A stretch of DNA of 64,000 nucleotides from Meandrina meandrites (lineage: Eukaryota; Cnidaria; Anthozoa; Scleractinia; Meandrinidae). The stretch covers positions 17,958,362 to 18,022,361 of the forward strand of contig OY855910.1 of NCBI GenBank assembly GCA_963693305.1. The letters are read 5' to 3'. Every line of letters begins with the position of its first letter. Position 1 is the stretch's first letter. A program made the translations under genes and the position numbers. The notes beneath the pieces were generated by a model. It saw only the letters and a program-made list of their open reading frames with translations. It had not been told where the DNA came from and did not search any database. Below, piece by piece: positions 22,690-33,330 of the stretch.

Positions 22690-24680
22690 AATTTAATGAC
22701 ATTTATAGTTTGATGTCATTGTGACAGCTTGGAGTGATTTCATTTAACCCGTGAAACACTATCTGACAGTTTGCGTGTAAATTGAAAGTTACATTTTAAT
22801 TGGAATTTGTGTAAACAGCTTATAGTGTGTATAGTAACCAGATTTCATCGATTAAATTAAATCACTCAGTAGCTGGGTTGTCTTTACTATCATCATATTT
22901 GCTTATATCTCGAATTTATATAATTTGTGCATGTTGTTTCATAAAATGTCCATACCTCTCCCACTGAAGATTTTTGGTTTAATCCACTCATACCTCTGGA
23001 AATTCCAGGTAAGCTCCACGCTCGTCTTTAAAAATTTTGCGTTTTGAGACCCCACATCTCAAAATTTTTATTTTACTTTTAATTTCATGGGCTATGGGTT
23101 TTCTGGAACACTCAAAATTTATACAAGTATCACTACTGTTATGTTATAAGTGAACAGAAATGACAACAAGTAAGTAATTATAAATGCATATAAAGTTATA
23201 TGACTTAATAAGGCCTCAAAGATTCGTGATTCAGATGCGACATTTTAGATTCTAGAATTTTTGAAAATAAAAAAAATCATGATAACAATTTTTGGTAGTT
23301 TCATCTCAATAGGATAAGTTACAAATTATTTATTAAATAGAGAGAAGGTTACTCATTTGACTGTGAAGCTATAAAAGTGTAGTTTTAGGAAATCTCCATA
23401 ACGGATGAGTTATTATTTATAAAATGGGGAGAAGGTAGTCCCCGATTCCCTCTATGAATCATGCGTGCAGGGAATCATGGTAGTTGTATTCATCCTCGCC
23501 AGCCATCATTTCACCAGTTGCCTGAAAGGTGGGATGCAGTGGAGCAACCACTGAGACTGCATCAGCTGCGCAGAAACACGCGTGAGGACAGTTCCATCTT
23601 TGTTACTGGGAGATCATTTATGCCACAAGAAATCAAACGACCATCATGCAACGTCTTCACAGGCCGGTTGTCGACCTCCCTCCAATACAATAAAAGTCGA
23701 TCAGTTTGTAAATTAGTAACAAACTACTTAAGTGCCATTTATTCTTAAACAAGCCATGTTTATTTCTTCAAGGCACTCGACGTTCACGATACATTTGTCA
23801 TTTTTTGTCTATTTCGTTTTTGATTAGGAAGATGTTTTTCAGATGTAGGTGTGGAGATGTGAGTGAACTTTTACAAGAAAATATTTCATTTTTTAATGTC
23901 AAAAATTCTTGCTTTTAACGTCTTGTTAACTCGTAGTTGATTGAATTGTGTATATTAATGATATACTGCTAACTAAAAAAAAAACATTCGTTTCCTTGGG
24001 AGCAAAAAACATAAGCCTTAAGTTACACCGGTTATGTATAACCAAAAAGAATACGCAGAAATATGACTAGTGCAAATAAATGTTATGATGTTTAAAAACA
24101 ATATCGATCTTCCCACAAATAAACGAACCGTTTCATCTGTTGTCATATTTGTGCATACCCATTCCATTATCAAAAGCAATTGGCGACATGTTCTCGGTTT
24201 CAAAATATCTTTAATGAATTTTCTTTACGATTCATTTAAACTGCAATCAATATATTAAATGGTGGCGAAACGCATGTCACTAAACGACTACCGACCTACA
24301 CATGTACGCCCTCGTAAAAGTGATATGTTAAACATATTGTATTACTTAACAACTCACTGATTTGAAGAATACTCTGAGCAACGTTCCTAGCAAAAAGGAC
24401 AGCTATGCGATCATTCCTCGGTTTACAAAAGTGAATGCTGAAAGCAATCCAAAAACTCAAGACTACATGCAAGGCGCTCCTGAACACTGCCACTGTCAAA
24501 TGCAAGGTCACTTGAAAAGACGAATTTTGTATATATGTTTTACTCACAAAGCACTGTGGGACGGCCTTCCACTCCCACCCCCCTGAAAATGCAGCGTCAA
24601 GAAACGCCAGATGCACTCGTGCATGAAACATGTCGTGAAACTTCAATGGTGTCTCTCTTAAATTAGTACCATTATCCATT
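22690..24680. other. Mostly non-coding stretch
   Basis: No gene can be supported. Short frames near 23461 and 24300 lack recognisable domains. Confidence 0.4.
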
Positions 24681-24689
24681 CTCTTTTAG

Positions 24690-24749
24690 GAAGTAGCTCT
24701 GTCTGAGGCCATTCCTCTGGCCAATCCACTGTCAAATGTTACAAACAAG
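24690..24749 (+). CDS. Likely internal exon of a host gene
   Basis: A polypyrimidine-type acceptor (ttctcttttag) precedes a 60-base open segment encoding EVALSEAIPLANPLSNVTNK, followed by a consensus donor (aag|gtgagc). Only this frame is open, so the exon is phase 0 at both ends. The gene is not recognised. The nested block from 25190 to 61418 would lie in an intron if the terminal exon at 61591 belongs to the same gene, but the phases do not join directly, so another exon would be needed. Confidence 0.4.
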
Positions 24750-24984
24750 GTGAGCTTTCAAACAACAATAGGCCTTTTAGCTAGCAAGCTGAACAGTGCA
24801 AAAAATGACACTAAACGAAAGCCACTCAAGGTGTTTAGGTGAAAAATGATTTCTTTTTCTAAGGCCCTGTCTTGTATGGTCTCGGGTACCCGAGACAACC
24901 CTCCCCCGAGTAACCCGGGCGAGCTAACTTTTCACTAAAATGTTGAAAGATTCCACCAACCGTTTATATGATCCTCCCCAAGTT

Positions 24985-25016
24985 GTTTCGGGGGGGGGGG
25001 GGGAGGGGGGCTCAAA
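24985..25016. repeat. Poly-G tract
   Basis: A near-uninterrupted run of G on the plus strand. Similar tracts occur at about 192-209, 17948, 44184, 52674 and 53793, all with G on this strand. Confidence 0.9.
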
Positions 25017-25189
25017 TGCTGATCGACTGGGTGGAAGAGCCAAAGAGTCCGAGTCGGACGGAATTGTAGATTTTAAAGATGTATCAAGTTCTTCGATTAT
25101 AAACACTCATTGGAAGCGAGCAGATAGTTGGTGTCAGTAGTGGACGCAGGAAAGGCACCTCTAACTACTATGCGAGGACGGACATGAAT

Positions 25190-25533
25190 ATGGGAGGCCA
25201 AACCATTCAAAAGTGGTATGAGCTTACGATTGATGATTGAGAACACGATCGCTATGGTTGAGATTATCGATTGATGATCGAGAATGACGATCGCTATGGT
25301 TGAGATTCACGATTGGTGATTGAGATTGACGATCGCTATAGTCCAAAACACGATTGATGACTGAGAAAACGATTGGGGATCGAGAATATCGATCGCTATG
25401 GTCGAGAATACGGCGATCGAGAATATCGACTAAAGGGGTTGAGAATATCGATTGGTGATTGAGAATTGAAAAGGACTGGAAACAAGTGAGGGGGTAGCGA
25501 GGGATAAAACACTCGAACTTACATGAAGTAGTA
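25190..25533. repeat. Left TIR of the giant element
   Basis: The repeat is built from subrepeats of cgattgatgattgaga and gatcgctatggttgaga type. It ends at acatgaagtagta, after which left and right sequences diverge. It is about 40-60 bp longer than the right TIR because it has one more subrepeat. Confidence 0.9.
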
Positions 25534-25571
25534 TACGAATTTCGCGCCACAAGCTGTTCTTCGCGGAAAAC

Positions 25572-26086
25572 ATGGCGTCCAACTCTTCGTCTTCGGATGC
25601 TGGAAAAGGAAAACGGATACTAGAAGAACTACAACAAAAAGCGTCGGAGCTTTCAACTCTGCTAGGCAGCGAGACGGAAAAGGAACCCACAGCCACTCAA
25701 ACAAATCTAAACAATTCTGTCAGCAGCCGCACTTACATGCCAAGTTTCAGAAGGTGGTTTTACAATTCAAGTTCCAACAGTTCGAACAGTTTCCGTGGTA
25801 TAAAAGGAAAAGGGAAAGGGAAAGGAAAGTCCTTAATCACAGGACCGTTTATGAGAGATCTTATATTGCTTCCAGGACCTGATGTTGATAAGGTACCGAG
25901 ACAAGGAAAACGGGTATGGCTCATGGAAAATGGGTATATGATTTCAGGATTCCAGTTGCAGAAGGAGTGGTCAGAGTACGTAGTTGAAGCCTCCCTACGA
26001 GAAGCATTTCAAGAAAAGATTCCACCCCTTGTAGACTTCGAGATTCTTTTGCCTGTTCACAGCAGTCTCGTCAAACCCACTCTGGC
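25572..26086 (+). CDS. First exon of an unknown gene at the left end of the giant element
   Basis: The frame starts MASNSSSSDAGKGKRILEEL 39 bp inside the left TIR. It shows a short helical segment, a Ser/Asn-rich and Gly-Lys repeat region (GIKGKGKGKGKS), then a folded-looking block containing RDLILLPGPDVDKVP and WSEYVVEASLREAFQEKIP. It resembles, from memory, the N-terminal region of multi-copy cnidarian and fish G2/M-phase HECT-ligase-like genes, but no HECT domain is present here. Similarity to such proteins seems to stop near 26086, where gcagac-type short repeats begin, so the downstream exons are either lost or displaced. The exact 3' end is a guess. Confidence 0.5.
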
Positions 26087-26089
26087 ACC

Positions 26090-26160
26090 GGTCGCTCTAA
26101 AACGCAGACCACGCAGACTGCAGACTGCAGACCGTGCAGACTGTGCAGACTGGGTAATTT
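26090..26160. repeat. gcagact short tandem repeat
   Basis: About eight degenerate copies of gcagac-type words follow the end of the preceding exon and may mark the edge of a further insertion. Confidence 0.6.
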
Positions 26161-26245
26161 TTTTCTTCTCTTTTTTTAACACTCAAAACGCGGGCTCATC
26201 TCAAAGACTCACGTGTTGCTTTTCACGCGCTTTTGTTCACACATC

Positions 26246-26708
26246 ATGGCGAGGGAAAGTGGCAGCGACAGTGACGGTAAGTAGCCACAAATAAAGCAAA
26301 AACTACGTTTTAAAAGCTTGGCATTGATCCTTATACGTTCTGCTATCACCTCTTGATACAACTTAATTTTTTTGCTTGTTGTAGAGATCGACGCTTGCAT
26401 CATTAGTGAAGACGAAGGTAGGCTTGTAGGCTTGTTTTGTTACGACCTTTTTTGATGTGGGCTTAACCTTATCGAAACGCTTTAAAATTAAGTAATCATT
26501 CGATTTTTTTGTCCCATTCAGATGTTGTCTGTTTAAGTCAAATGCAGCTGGACGAGAAGAAAGGTTTGCGTACTGAAATATTTATTTGCATTAGTCGTAA
26601 TTTAATACGCTGCTCAGTCTAAGAGCTTTTGTCATGATACCTAAGTTTTTTGTTTGATAACCGTTTTTTTTTGTCTGTTTTGTAGATGTGATATGCGTGG
26701 ATATATAG
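26246..26708 (+). CDS. Predicted 42-residue acidic protein from four micro-exons, SIM-like motifs
   Basis: Four short segments join in one frame through GT-AG introns: 26246-26276, 26385-26417, 26522-26563 and 26686-26708. All three introns are phase 1, and each acceptor is preceded by a pyrimidine-rich tract. The product starts MARESGSDSDEIDACIISED, then has DVVCLSQ, and ends DVICVDI before a stop. The hydrophobic clusters flanked by acids (CIISEDED, DVVCL, DVICVDI) resemble SUMO-interacting motifs. A further donor-like gtaagaa at 26720 suggests splicing continues in the 3' UTR. It lies inside the left arm of the giant element. This is a prediction from splice logic alone. Confidence 0.4.
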
Positions 26709-26720
26709 CGACCTAGAGGT

Positions 26721-27216
26721 AAGAAATATATTGCTTTCACAGTGAAGTGCGTACTATATATTTTAGTACTGATTCTTTAGTCAAATTCGAAATAATAGAC
26801 CACTTTGCCGACTCACTCGGCACGCATCGCGCCATTAGTTCGAATTTGTGTGGTCGCGTGTAAATATAAGCTTAACCGAAATAAAGTGCTTGTATGTGAT
26901 TTCCGAAATATTTTCAATGTCTAAACTGAACTCCAAAATGCTTTCATGTCTAAAGCTGTCATTTTTCCGATTTGATCCTTTCGGCTAGCAATATGCAAAT
27001 ATTTTCTGCATGTGTGTATTTTACAGTGGAATCCCGAAAAAACGAAAATCCGTTCGAGAAATCTGGTATTTTGAGAAATCAGCCGGTAAAATGTCAGTAT
27101 TTAGCAGAGTGAGGCAAATCAAGTGGAAATGACTTTTGGTTCGAGCTATATCTATCGGGAGGTTCGAGAAATCGGTATTTCACTGTTTTGTCTCGACTTA
27201 CCACTTTTCAGTATTT
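26721..27216. other. Non-coding part of the giant element, left of the Polinton
   Basis: No gene is seen. It ends at the Polinton target site. Confidence 0.4.
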
Positions 27217-27221
27217 GTTTA

Positions 27222-27425
27222 AGTAGTATAGTCGGAGTCAAACGAATACCACTTTGGGTGCACCTAAATTTTACACCTCTTCACGAGACTATAGTCAGGG
27301 ACCAAAGCCAAACCATGCTCACATAGCTCGCATGGTTTGGCTTTGATCCCTGACTATAGTCCCGTAAAGAGGTGTAAAATTTAGGTTTACCAAAGTAGTA
27401 TTCGTTTGACTCCGACTATACTACT
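27222..27425. repeat. Palindromic left terminus of the Polinton
   Basis: The outer 204 bp form a near-perfect inverted repeat around an eight-base centre near 27320. The left arm starts agtagtatagtcggagtc and the right arm ends gactccgactatactact. A few mismatches are asymmetric, for example gggtgcacc versus ggtttacc. Confidence 0.95.
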
Positions 27426-27492
27426 AAGGAAATGAAAAGGGTGTGAAAACCCCACCACGGGGACAAGCAATTAGAGAATTGACACCGTGCAG

Positions 27493-27500
27493 TATAAAAG
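27493..27500 (+). promoter_or_regulatory. TATA box of PolB inside the left TIR
   Basis: tataaaag lies 44 bp upstream of the PolB start. The identical box is present at 41369-41376 on the other strand, in front of the right-end gene. Confidence 0.6.
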
Positions 27501-27543
27501 TTTTTCAATTAATTATTAAAAATATTTTTCTACATAATATACG

Positions 27544-30500
27544 ATGGATAAAATAGACTTCGAATCATTGGAAAATGTCGACCTCGAATCTCTCGAACAA
27601 GAACTTGCAAAAATAGACCCCGCAGTGTTGCGCTATTTATCGCAATTACTTTCAGAAAACGTCCCTGTGGTTAAAAAGATAATAAGGAATGCGTTGGAAG
27701 AACCAATCCCAGAAGAAACAAAGAAGCGATTAAAACCGCCTTTAAAACCAAAACCTTACCAACCAATAGCACCTCCAAGAAAAAGGAACAGAAGACAAAA
27801 AATAATTAGACAGTTTAAACTTCTGAGGGAGTTTGATCCCATCCACCCGCAAAACATAAGAAATGCGGCAGACTACCAGAATGAGGTTGAGGATAAGTAC
27901 AAGGACGAAACAGCTGAGGGTGTAGAAAAGATAAAAGGTAGGCGTTATATTCGGTGGCGCTTCAAAAAGAATCTGGAAAGAGACCAAACATCAAAATTCA
28001 TGGAAAAAATAAGAAAGCACGTAAGAACATCATTTTACATAAGGTACGACGGAACCTTTCTTACCTTCTACCAAAATGAAAAAGGCTCCCGATGGATAAA
28101 CAAGCTAAAAGACGCGGAAAAATGGCTGAGGGAAAGGGAGTCTGAACGTCTGGAAGTAGAAAGAATCGAAAGACCAAACACAAAATGGGTCTTCGACCAC
28201 TACTATGCTGTTGATGTAAAAGTTGTGCTCGACCGGCAACCTCTGATGGGAACAGGCCAATTACCAGACTGGCTGCGCAACCTTGCACGTGGGAATCATG
28301 CAATGGTGACACTGGACACCTATAGAGATAACATGTGTCTATGGCGTTGTATCGCTGTGCACAGAGGAGCAAAGCCAGATCGAAGCACAAAAGTAGCACA
28401 AGGTCTGGTCAAGAGTTTCTTCAAGCTCAGGGATACGCCGACGAACTGTGTAAAAACCTCACTTGATGAATTGGAAAAGGTAGAAATGCATCTGAATAAG
28501 GGCACTGCTTTAAAAGAATGGCTAGGAATCAGAGTATATATGCCAGAGCATGTAGATGATAAAGAAGTTGTATGGCACCTCACAAGAAATCCAGCTTCAC
28601 AGTTTAAAAACGTTATGACAATCGGTATTTTTGGAGAGCATTCATTTTTGATAAAAGACATTACAAAGTTGGCGAAAATTTATGCATGCACCCATTGCAA
28701 CGCAAGATTCACAAAGGTTTGCAATCTTCAACGTCATGCAGATAGATGTGCCCAAGGAAAAACTGTAATAGATTGCCCAGGTGAAAAGGTAGAAGCGCCA
28801 CAGACAGCTTACGAGAAAGCATTTTATCCAAAATATAACGCGTCAAAAGAATCAATTCAGTGGCTTGAGTACGTAGCCAAGCATTGGAATATGACCATTC
28901 ACTACGCAATGTCGGGCCACGGAGGAGAGCGTTGGATAGGGAAAAGACCAGTTGATGGTTACAACCATAAGAGAAAGTTAGTTCTTCAGTATCACGGATG
29001 CCACTGGCACGGCTGTCCAAAATGTTACCCTGATTGGGATAAAATAATTGAACGTGGCGACAGAACAAGAGAAGATCTCTTCCAAGCAACAATGAGGCGC
29101 ACAGCTTATCTCAGAAAGGCAGGATACAGGGTAATAGAGTGTTGGGCATGCGAAGTCGGAGACAAATATATTGAACAACTACCGGAAGCAAAAACAAAAA
29201 GTTACCCGCACGCTATTTTGTACGATTTTGAGGCGTACGGAGACAAAAATAAGCGAAAGGAACCGACAGACAACCTAACAATCGAGAACGCACACATACC
29301 AATCTTGGTGAGCATCGGTGACACTTTTGAAAGAAAGCCAACCCACATCTGCGAAAGAGACCCCAAAGAGCTGGTCCGTAAGTTTATGGAAGAGTTGGAG
29401 AGACGTGGAAAAAACATAAGGAAACAAGTAAGAGATGAATTTATGCCAGCAGACGTAAACCTGCTACCAAAAGACCAGAGGAAAAAGATAGAAGAATGGT
29501 GTGATCAGGTCCCAGTACTGGGATTTAACTCTGGGACTTACGATCTGAATCTGATCAAAAACTACTTCGCAGAGCGCCTTGTGGACACAACCAACAAAGT
29601 CAGAGTGGCAAAGCACGGAAACAAAATCATGTTCTTGCTAACTTCAGGTTTCCGTTTCCTTGATATAATCAACTACTTGGGCCCAGGAACCAGCTACGAG
29701 AAATGGGTAAAGGCATACGACTGCAAGACAACGAAATCATGGTTCCCATACGAGTGGTTTGACAGACCAGAAAAGCTGGATTACCCAGGATTGCCCGATT
29801 ACCCGCATTGGTACTCAAAGTTGAAAAATGAATTCACACTGAAACTGTCAGAATGGAAAGCCTGCAAAGAGACGTTTCGAGAAAAGGGAATGAAAACCTT
29901 CAAAGACTGGGTGCGTTACTACAATAATCTCGATGTGGCACCCGGACTTGAGGCTCTCGAAAAAATGAAAAACTTCTACACTGAGAAGGGAATCGACATA
30001 ATGAAAGAGGCAGTCAGCATCCCAGGTGTGAGCTTACACTACCTGCTAAGGGGAGCTATTGAACGCAAAGCGGTTCTTTACAGCCCAAGCAAAGAAGCAT
30101 ATGATATGTTAAAAGCAGCAGTTGTTGGAGGGCCTAGCCTTGTTTTCACAAGATACCACGAAGTCGGAAAAACAAGAATAAGGTCGCATCAAATAGCAGG
30201 TGGGGTTTCACCCCGCACCCCCCAGGGTATTCCAAAACTTTGCAAAAACATCCTCGGATACGACGCCAACGCCCTGTATCTCTCAACCATGCTCAGAGAA
30301 ATGCCCTGCGGAAAAGAAAAAGTTGTACACTACACAGGAGAATACCAAACAGACGGGACACCAGTACTAACGCACAGACTCAAAGAAGGAAGCTGGTTCG
30401 GATATGCAGAAATAGATATAGAGATTCCAAATCACTTACACCAAAAGTTCGAAGAAATGTGTCCATTCTTTCACAACAAAGTGGTGCCAGCCAAAGCTGT

Positions 30501-31464
30501 CCCCGAGCATATGCTGAAATACTTGCGTGATACAGGAAGAAAACGAGGAGAAGATAAGAAACTCATGGGAACGTTGTCAGCACAGAGGATGCTTGTGTAC
30601 GCCCCTCTACTACTCTGGTATGTGAATCACGGGGCAGTTATCAAAAGGGTTTATCGTACAATTGACTACACACCGGCAAAGATCTTCCCCTGGTTCGTGG
30701 AACAAGTCACGGAGGCACGCCGGACAGGAGATAAGGAAAAAAGCAAAGCACTGCTGGCTGATATATTCAAACTGTTGGGAAACAGCGGGTATGGTAAGCT
30801 AATAGAAGCCTTGGAGCGTCAAACAAACGTAATCTACACCAAAGATGAGAAGGTAGTCGACAGAGCCTTGCGAAGCGCGTATTTCTCAGATCTTGACGAG
30901 ATTGGGGAGGCTTATGAGTTAGAAAGCAGGAAGCCACGGATCACAATCAGAAGACCGTTTCAGATTGGAATAGCTGTATATCAGCTGGCAAAGCTGCGTA
31001 TGTTGGAATTCTATTACGACTTCCTTGACAGGTACTTTGTCAGAAAAGATTTCGAGCTGATACAGATGGACACAGACAGCAACTACTTGGCTATCTCTGG
31101 TAAGAAACTCGAGGACATTGTGCGACCAGAGATGAAAGCAGAATTCGAGGCACAAAAAAAGAATTGGTTGGCTTGGGACAAGTGGAGCGGGAGAACGCCG
31201 GGGTTATTTAAGCTGGAGTGTGAGGGGGAGCGGATGATAGCGCTCTGCTCAAAATGCTATTACATTGATGACCGGGGAGATAAAAAGAAGTTAAGCGCAA
31301 AAGGTATGTCGAAGAAGCAAAACGATATAACCTGGCAACGTTCCAAGGCAGCGCTGGAAGGAAGCAAGGATATGGCAACAAACAGAGGTTTTCGAATGCG
31401 GGATGGGAATATAGTAACTTACGAACAGGAGAAGCTGGGGTTGAGTGCATACTATGACAAATGA
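27544..31464 (+). CDS. polB: Protein-primed family B DNA polymerase
   Basis: This 1306-residue enzyme copies the element from its ends with a protein primer. The N-terminal third is Polinton-specific: a DNMCLWRCIA box near residue 260 resembling an OTU-type Cys box, a C2H2-type finger (CTHCNARFTKVCNLQRHADRC-like, Cys/His spaced normally) at about 382-402, and an endonuclease-like HGCHWHGCPKCY box near 485. The proofreading exonuclease shows DFEAYGD (Exo I) near 562 and GFNSGTYDLNLIK (Exo II) near 660. Polymerase motifs follow: DANALYLS with Asp 907 (motif A), KLLGNSGYGK (motif B) and MDTDSNY with Asp 1176 and Asp 1178 (motif C). The frame is intact and full length. Its ATG is the first codon after the TIR. 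Confidence 0.95.
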   Translation: MDKIDFESLENVDLESLEQELAKIDPAVLRYLSQLLSENVPVVKKIIRNALEEPIPEETKKRLKPPLKPKPYQPIAPPRKRNRRQKIIRQFKLLREFDPIHPQNIRNAADYQNEVEDKYKDETAEGVEKIKGRRYIRWRFKKNLERDQTSKFMEKIRKHVRTSFYIRYDGTFLTFYQNEKGSRWINKLKDAEKWLRERESERLEVERIERPNTKWVFDHYYAVDVKVVLDRQPLMGTGQLPDWLRNLARGNHAMVTLDTYRDNMCLWRCIAVHRGAKPDRSTKVAQGLVKSFFKLRDTPTNCVKTSLDELEKVEMHLNKGTALKEWLGIRVYMPEHVDDKEVVWHLTRNPASQFKNVMTIGIFGEHSFLIKDITKLAKIYACTHCNARFTKVCNLQRHADRCAQGKTVIDCPGEKVEAPQTAYEKAFYPKYNASKESIQWLEYVAKHWNMTIHYAMSGHGGERWIGKRPVDGYNHKRKLVLQYHGCHWHGCPKCYPDWDKIIERGDRTREDLFQATMRRTAYLRKAGYRVIECWACEVGDKYIEQLPEAKTKSYPHAILYDFEAYGDKNKRKEPTDNLTIENAHIPILVSIGDTFERKPTHICERDPKELVRKFMEELERRGKNIRKQVRDEFMPADVNLLPKDQRKKIEEWCDQVPVLGFNSGTYDLNLIKNYFAERLVDTTNKVRVAKHGNKIMFLLTSGFRFLDIINYLGPGTSYEKWVKAYDCKTTKSWFPYEWFDRPEKLDYPGLPDYPHWYSKLKNEFTLKLSEWKACKETFREKGMKTFKDWVRYYNNLDVAPGLEALEKMKNFYTEKGIDIMKEAVSIPGVSLHYLLRGAIERKAVLYSPSKEAYDMLKAAVVGGPSLVFTRYHEVGKTRIRSHQIAGGVSPRTPQGIPKLCKNILGYDANALYLSTMLREMPCGKEKVVHYTGEYQTDGTPVLTHRLKEGSWFGYAEIDIEIPNHLHQKFEEMCPFFHNKVVPAKAVPEHMLKYLRDTGRKRGEDKKLMGTLSAQRMLVYAPLLLWYVNHGAVIKRVYRTIDYTPAKIFPWFVEQVTEARRTGDKEKSKALLADIFKLLGNSGYGKLIEALERQTNVIYTKDEKVVDRALRSAYFSDLDEIGEAYELESRKPRITIRRPFQIGIAVYQLAKLRMLEFYYDFLDRYFVRKDFELIQMDTDSNYLAISGKKLEDIVRPEMKAEFEAQKKNWLAWDKWSGRTPGLFKLECEGERMIALCSKCYYIDDRGDKKKLSAKGMSKKQNDITWQRSKAALEGSKDMATNRGFRMRDGNIVTYEQEKLGLSAYYDK

Positions 31465-31511
31465 TGGGTGCTGCCCGACGGAATACACACCGAACCAATC
31501 GAATATCACAT

Positions 31512-32481
31512 TTAGTTTGCTTTAGCTGGAGGAAGAGTAGTGTTGGGAGGTACAACAAGCAGTTCTTCACGTACAAAACCACGTTTGGGCCCATCGCGTA
31601 AATAGTAGAGAACGGGCTGATCAGGTTTGGTAAAAGAACGTTCAAGGTTGTAAACTTTCAAAGACCAGATTGGATCAGTGGCTCTTTTAACACCACCTTC
31701 AAGCTCGCCAGGTTGGTACAAATATCGAACCATAACGATGGATGGGAGCTTTTTTTCATTTTTTCCAACAGGTCGCAAATATTTGGTTTCTGGTTGGGAT
31801 ACCACAGCCTTTTCTTTGATAGCAGCAGCAGGTTTCATACCAATCAAACGAGTGACTTGGTTGTTCAGAGCAGAAACAACAGAGGGAAGCCTTTTCACTC
31901 ACTCTGTGGACCGCGGCCCCTCAGGCGAACGCATTTCAACTGCGTACTGATACCCAAACAAGCGCTCAGCCAGGGTACGGTTGAAACGTTCAACAATGGC
32001 TTGGTCTCTGTGAATTTCAGGGCGGCCACGTCTGATAGAAGTTTTGTGCTTCTCCATTTCTTTTGTAACAGCACCCATAAATTCACGCCCAGGATCAACC
32101 TGCAACATCTGTGGCCACTTCAGAGGTCCACGGGCGTAAATTGTCTTAAAAGCTTTGGCAACCTCAGTAGAATCTTTGGAGGTTAAAGGCTGAGCTTCTT
32201 TGAATCTGCTGGCAACATCAACAACGGTAAGCGCGTATTTGTAAGTGCTACGGCCCACTTTGTCGTGCCTGATGCACTTTGTTGGGTGTAGGCACGTCGA
32301 ATTTTGGGCGAGGAATGTAGCGCGGTGCGGGGAGGTAGATCTGCCAGAGCGCTTGTTTGAACAACCATTCTTTAGCAACAACTTCAGGAACCTTAGCAGC
32401 AGCCGCTAATTTTTTAATGGCGGAGATACCTTTCCAGTAACCTTGTGGACTGTAGTAACGCTGCTCTAATTTTCTGTCCAT
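31512..32481 (-). pseudogene. Polinton integrase, broken by a deletion and a nonsense codon
   Basis: Polinton integrases are retroviral-type DDE enzymes that join the element to host DNA. The N-terminal helical part (YYSPQGYWKGISAIKKL) runs from 32481. Then a small deletion and frameshift follow HQA near 32270, exactly where the first catalytic Asp box should lie. The frame resumes at HDKVGRSTYKYALTVVDVASRF. The second Asp (VDPGREF) and the Glu (AIVERFNRTLAERLF) are present. A TGA near 31899 interrupts the C-terminal domain, where TGG (Trp) is expected, and the same frame continues to 31512. It converges on PolB. Confidence 0.85.
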
Positions 32482-32511
32482 TTAAATAATTATGCGCGGC
32501 CATATATACAT

Positions 32512-33034
32512 GGCGGGAAAAATGAGTTTGGGTGACCCTTACGGTGGGGTATTTGCAACTGAGTTTCTCTCCACGCTTAACGAAAAGTTGCTGGAAGAGG
32601 AGGAAGAGTTAATAAAAAAAATAAAAGAAATCAAGCCGGAAAAAGATCTTGACGACCGTTACGACCTCGAAGGGGTGTGGGTTTTACCCCACGAAGAGAT
32701 GAGCCACCCTCCCAAACCAAAATTATGGTATTTAATTTCAGTACTAAAAAATGTCGGCATTTCTTTAGAACAGGTCGGTGACGAAATAGGGGTGACCTTT
32801 TTGGGTAATGTCATTTGCCAGTTCAAGCAGTTTAATCTCAGGTCGTGTAACTACGTTTGTTTTTTATACAACTATTTTCAAAAGGTCTCAACAAGAGATT
32901 GGCCGGTGAAAAATGCAATACTGAAAAAGCTCACGAAAAGATTGCCGACGATGCAACAAACCAGAAATAAAGCGGATAAAAGTTTCAACGAATGGTGGCT
33001 GGTGGCAACTCAGTTGCTGATACCCCACCTCTAA
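32512..33034 (+). CDS. Polinton protein of unknown function
   Basis: A frame of about 173 residues from the Met at 32512 (MAGKMSLGDPYGG); an upstream Met at 32492 is possible. It has an acidic helical stretch near residues 20-45 (EEEEELIKKIKEIKPEKDLD), a mixed middle with several Cys, and a basic C-terminal helix (NAILKKLTKRLPTM). No domain is recognised. It diverges from the integrase across a short gap that contains catatatacatgg, so the two may share a promoter. Confidence 0.6.
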
Positions 33035-33330
33035 ACAGCAGTTGTCTTAGATGTTTTGTTAACCTTTACCCCACTGTCAGTGTGGTTTGAAAAACGCAGT
33101 TTTGTCTTGGCGGTTGTAAAGGTGTTGTACTTTTTCACAATATCTTGGTACTCACCGTCAGAGATTACACCATCTTCAAGAGCGGTTGATATGAGAGAGT
33201 TGATCATGCTCAGCGTAGCTTCAGCCAGGGTCTGTATTTTTTCGTGTTTTTTCGCTTTCCGCAGGAAAAATTTGATGGTGACCATGCAGGAGGTTGACAC
33301 CAATGAAAACAAGGTGGCAGTTGCGATCAA
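33031..33330 (-). pseudogene. C-terminal half of a conserved Polinton helical protein
   Basis: The minus-strand segment reads CMVTIKFFLRKAKKHEKIQ, then LISTALEDGVISDGEYQDIV and a basic tail, ending at 33031. This EF-hand-like helical block recurs, to my memory, in cnidarian Polinton proteins. Its N-terminal half is missing: upstream the frame runs into shadow translation of the protease gene. The deletion that removed it also removed the protease C-terminus. Confidence 0.55.

Noticed and set aside
24924..25140. Short frames on both strands around the poly-G tract
   Set aside because: They depend on the homopolymer and have no domain or splice support.
25224..25550. A 108-residue frame rich in NHSDRHSRS repeats
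   Set aside because: It is a shadow frame of the subrepeats in the left TIR of the giant element.
32492..32511. Upstream Met at 32492 as the start of the unknown Polinton gene
   Set aside because: It overlaps the presumed promoter region containing catatatacatgg; the Met at 32512 fits better, though the choice is not certain.
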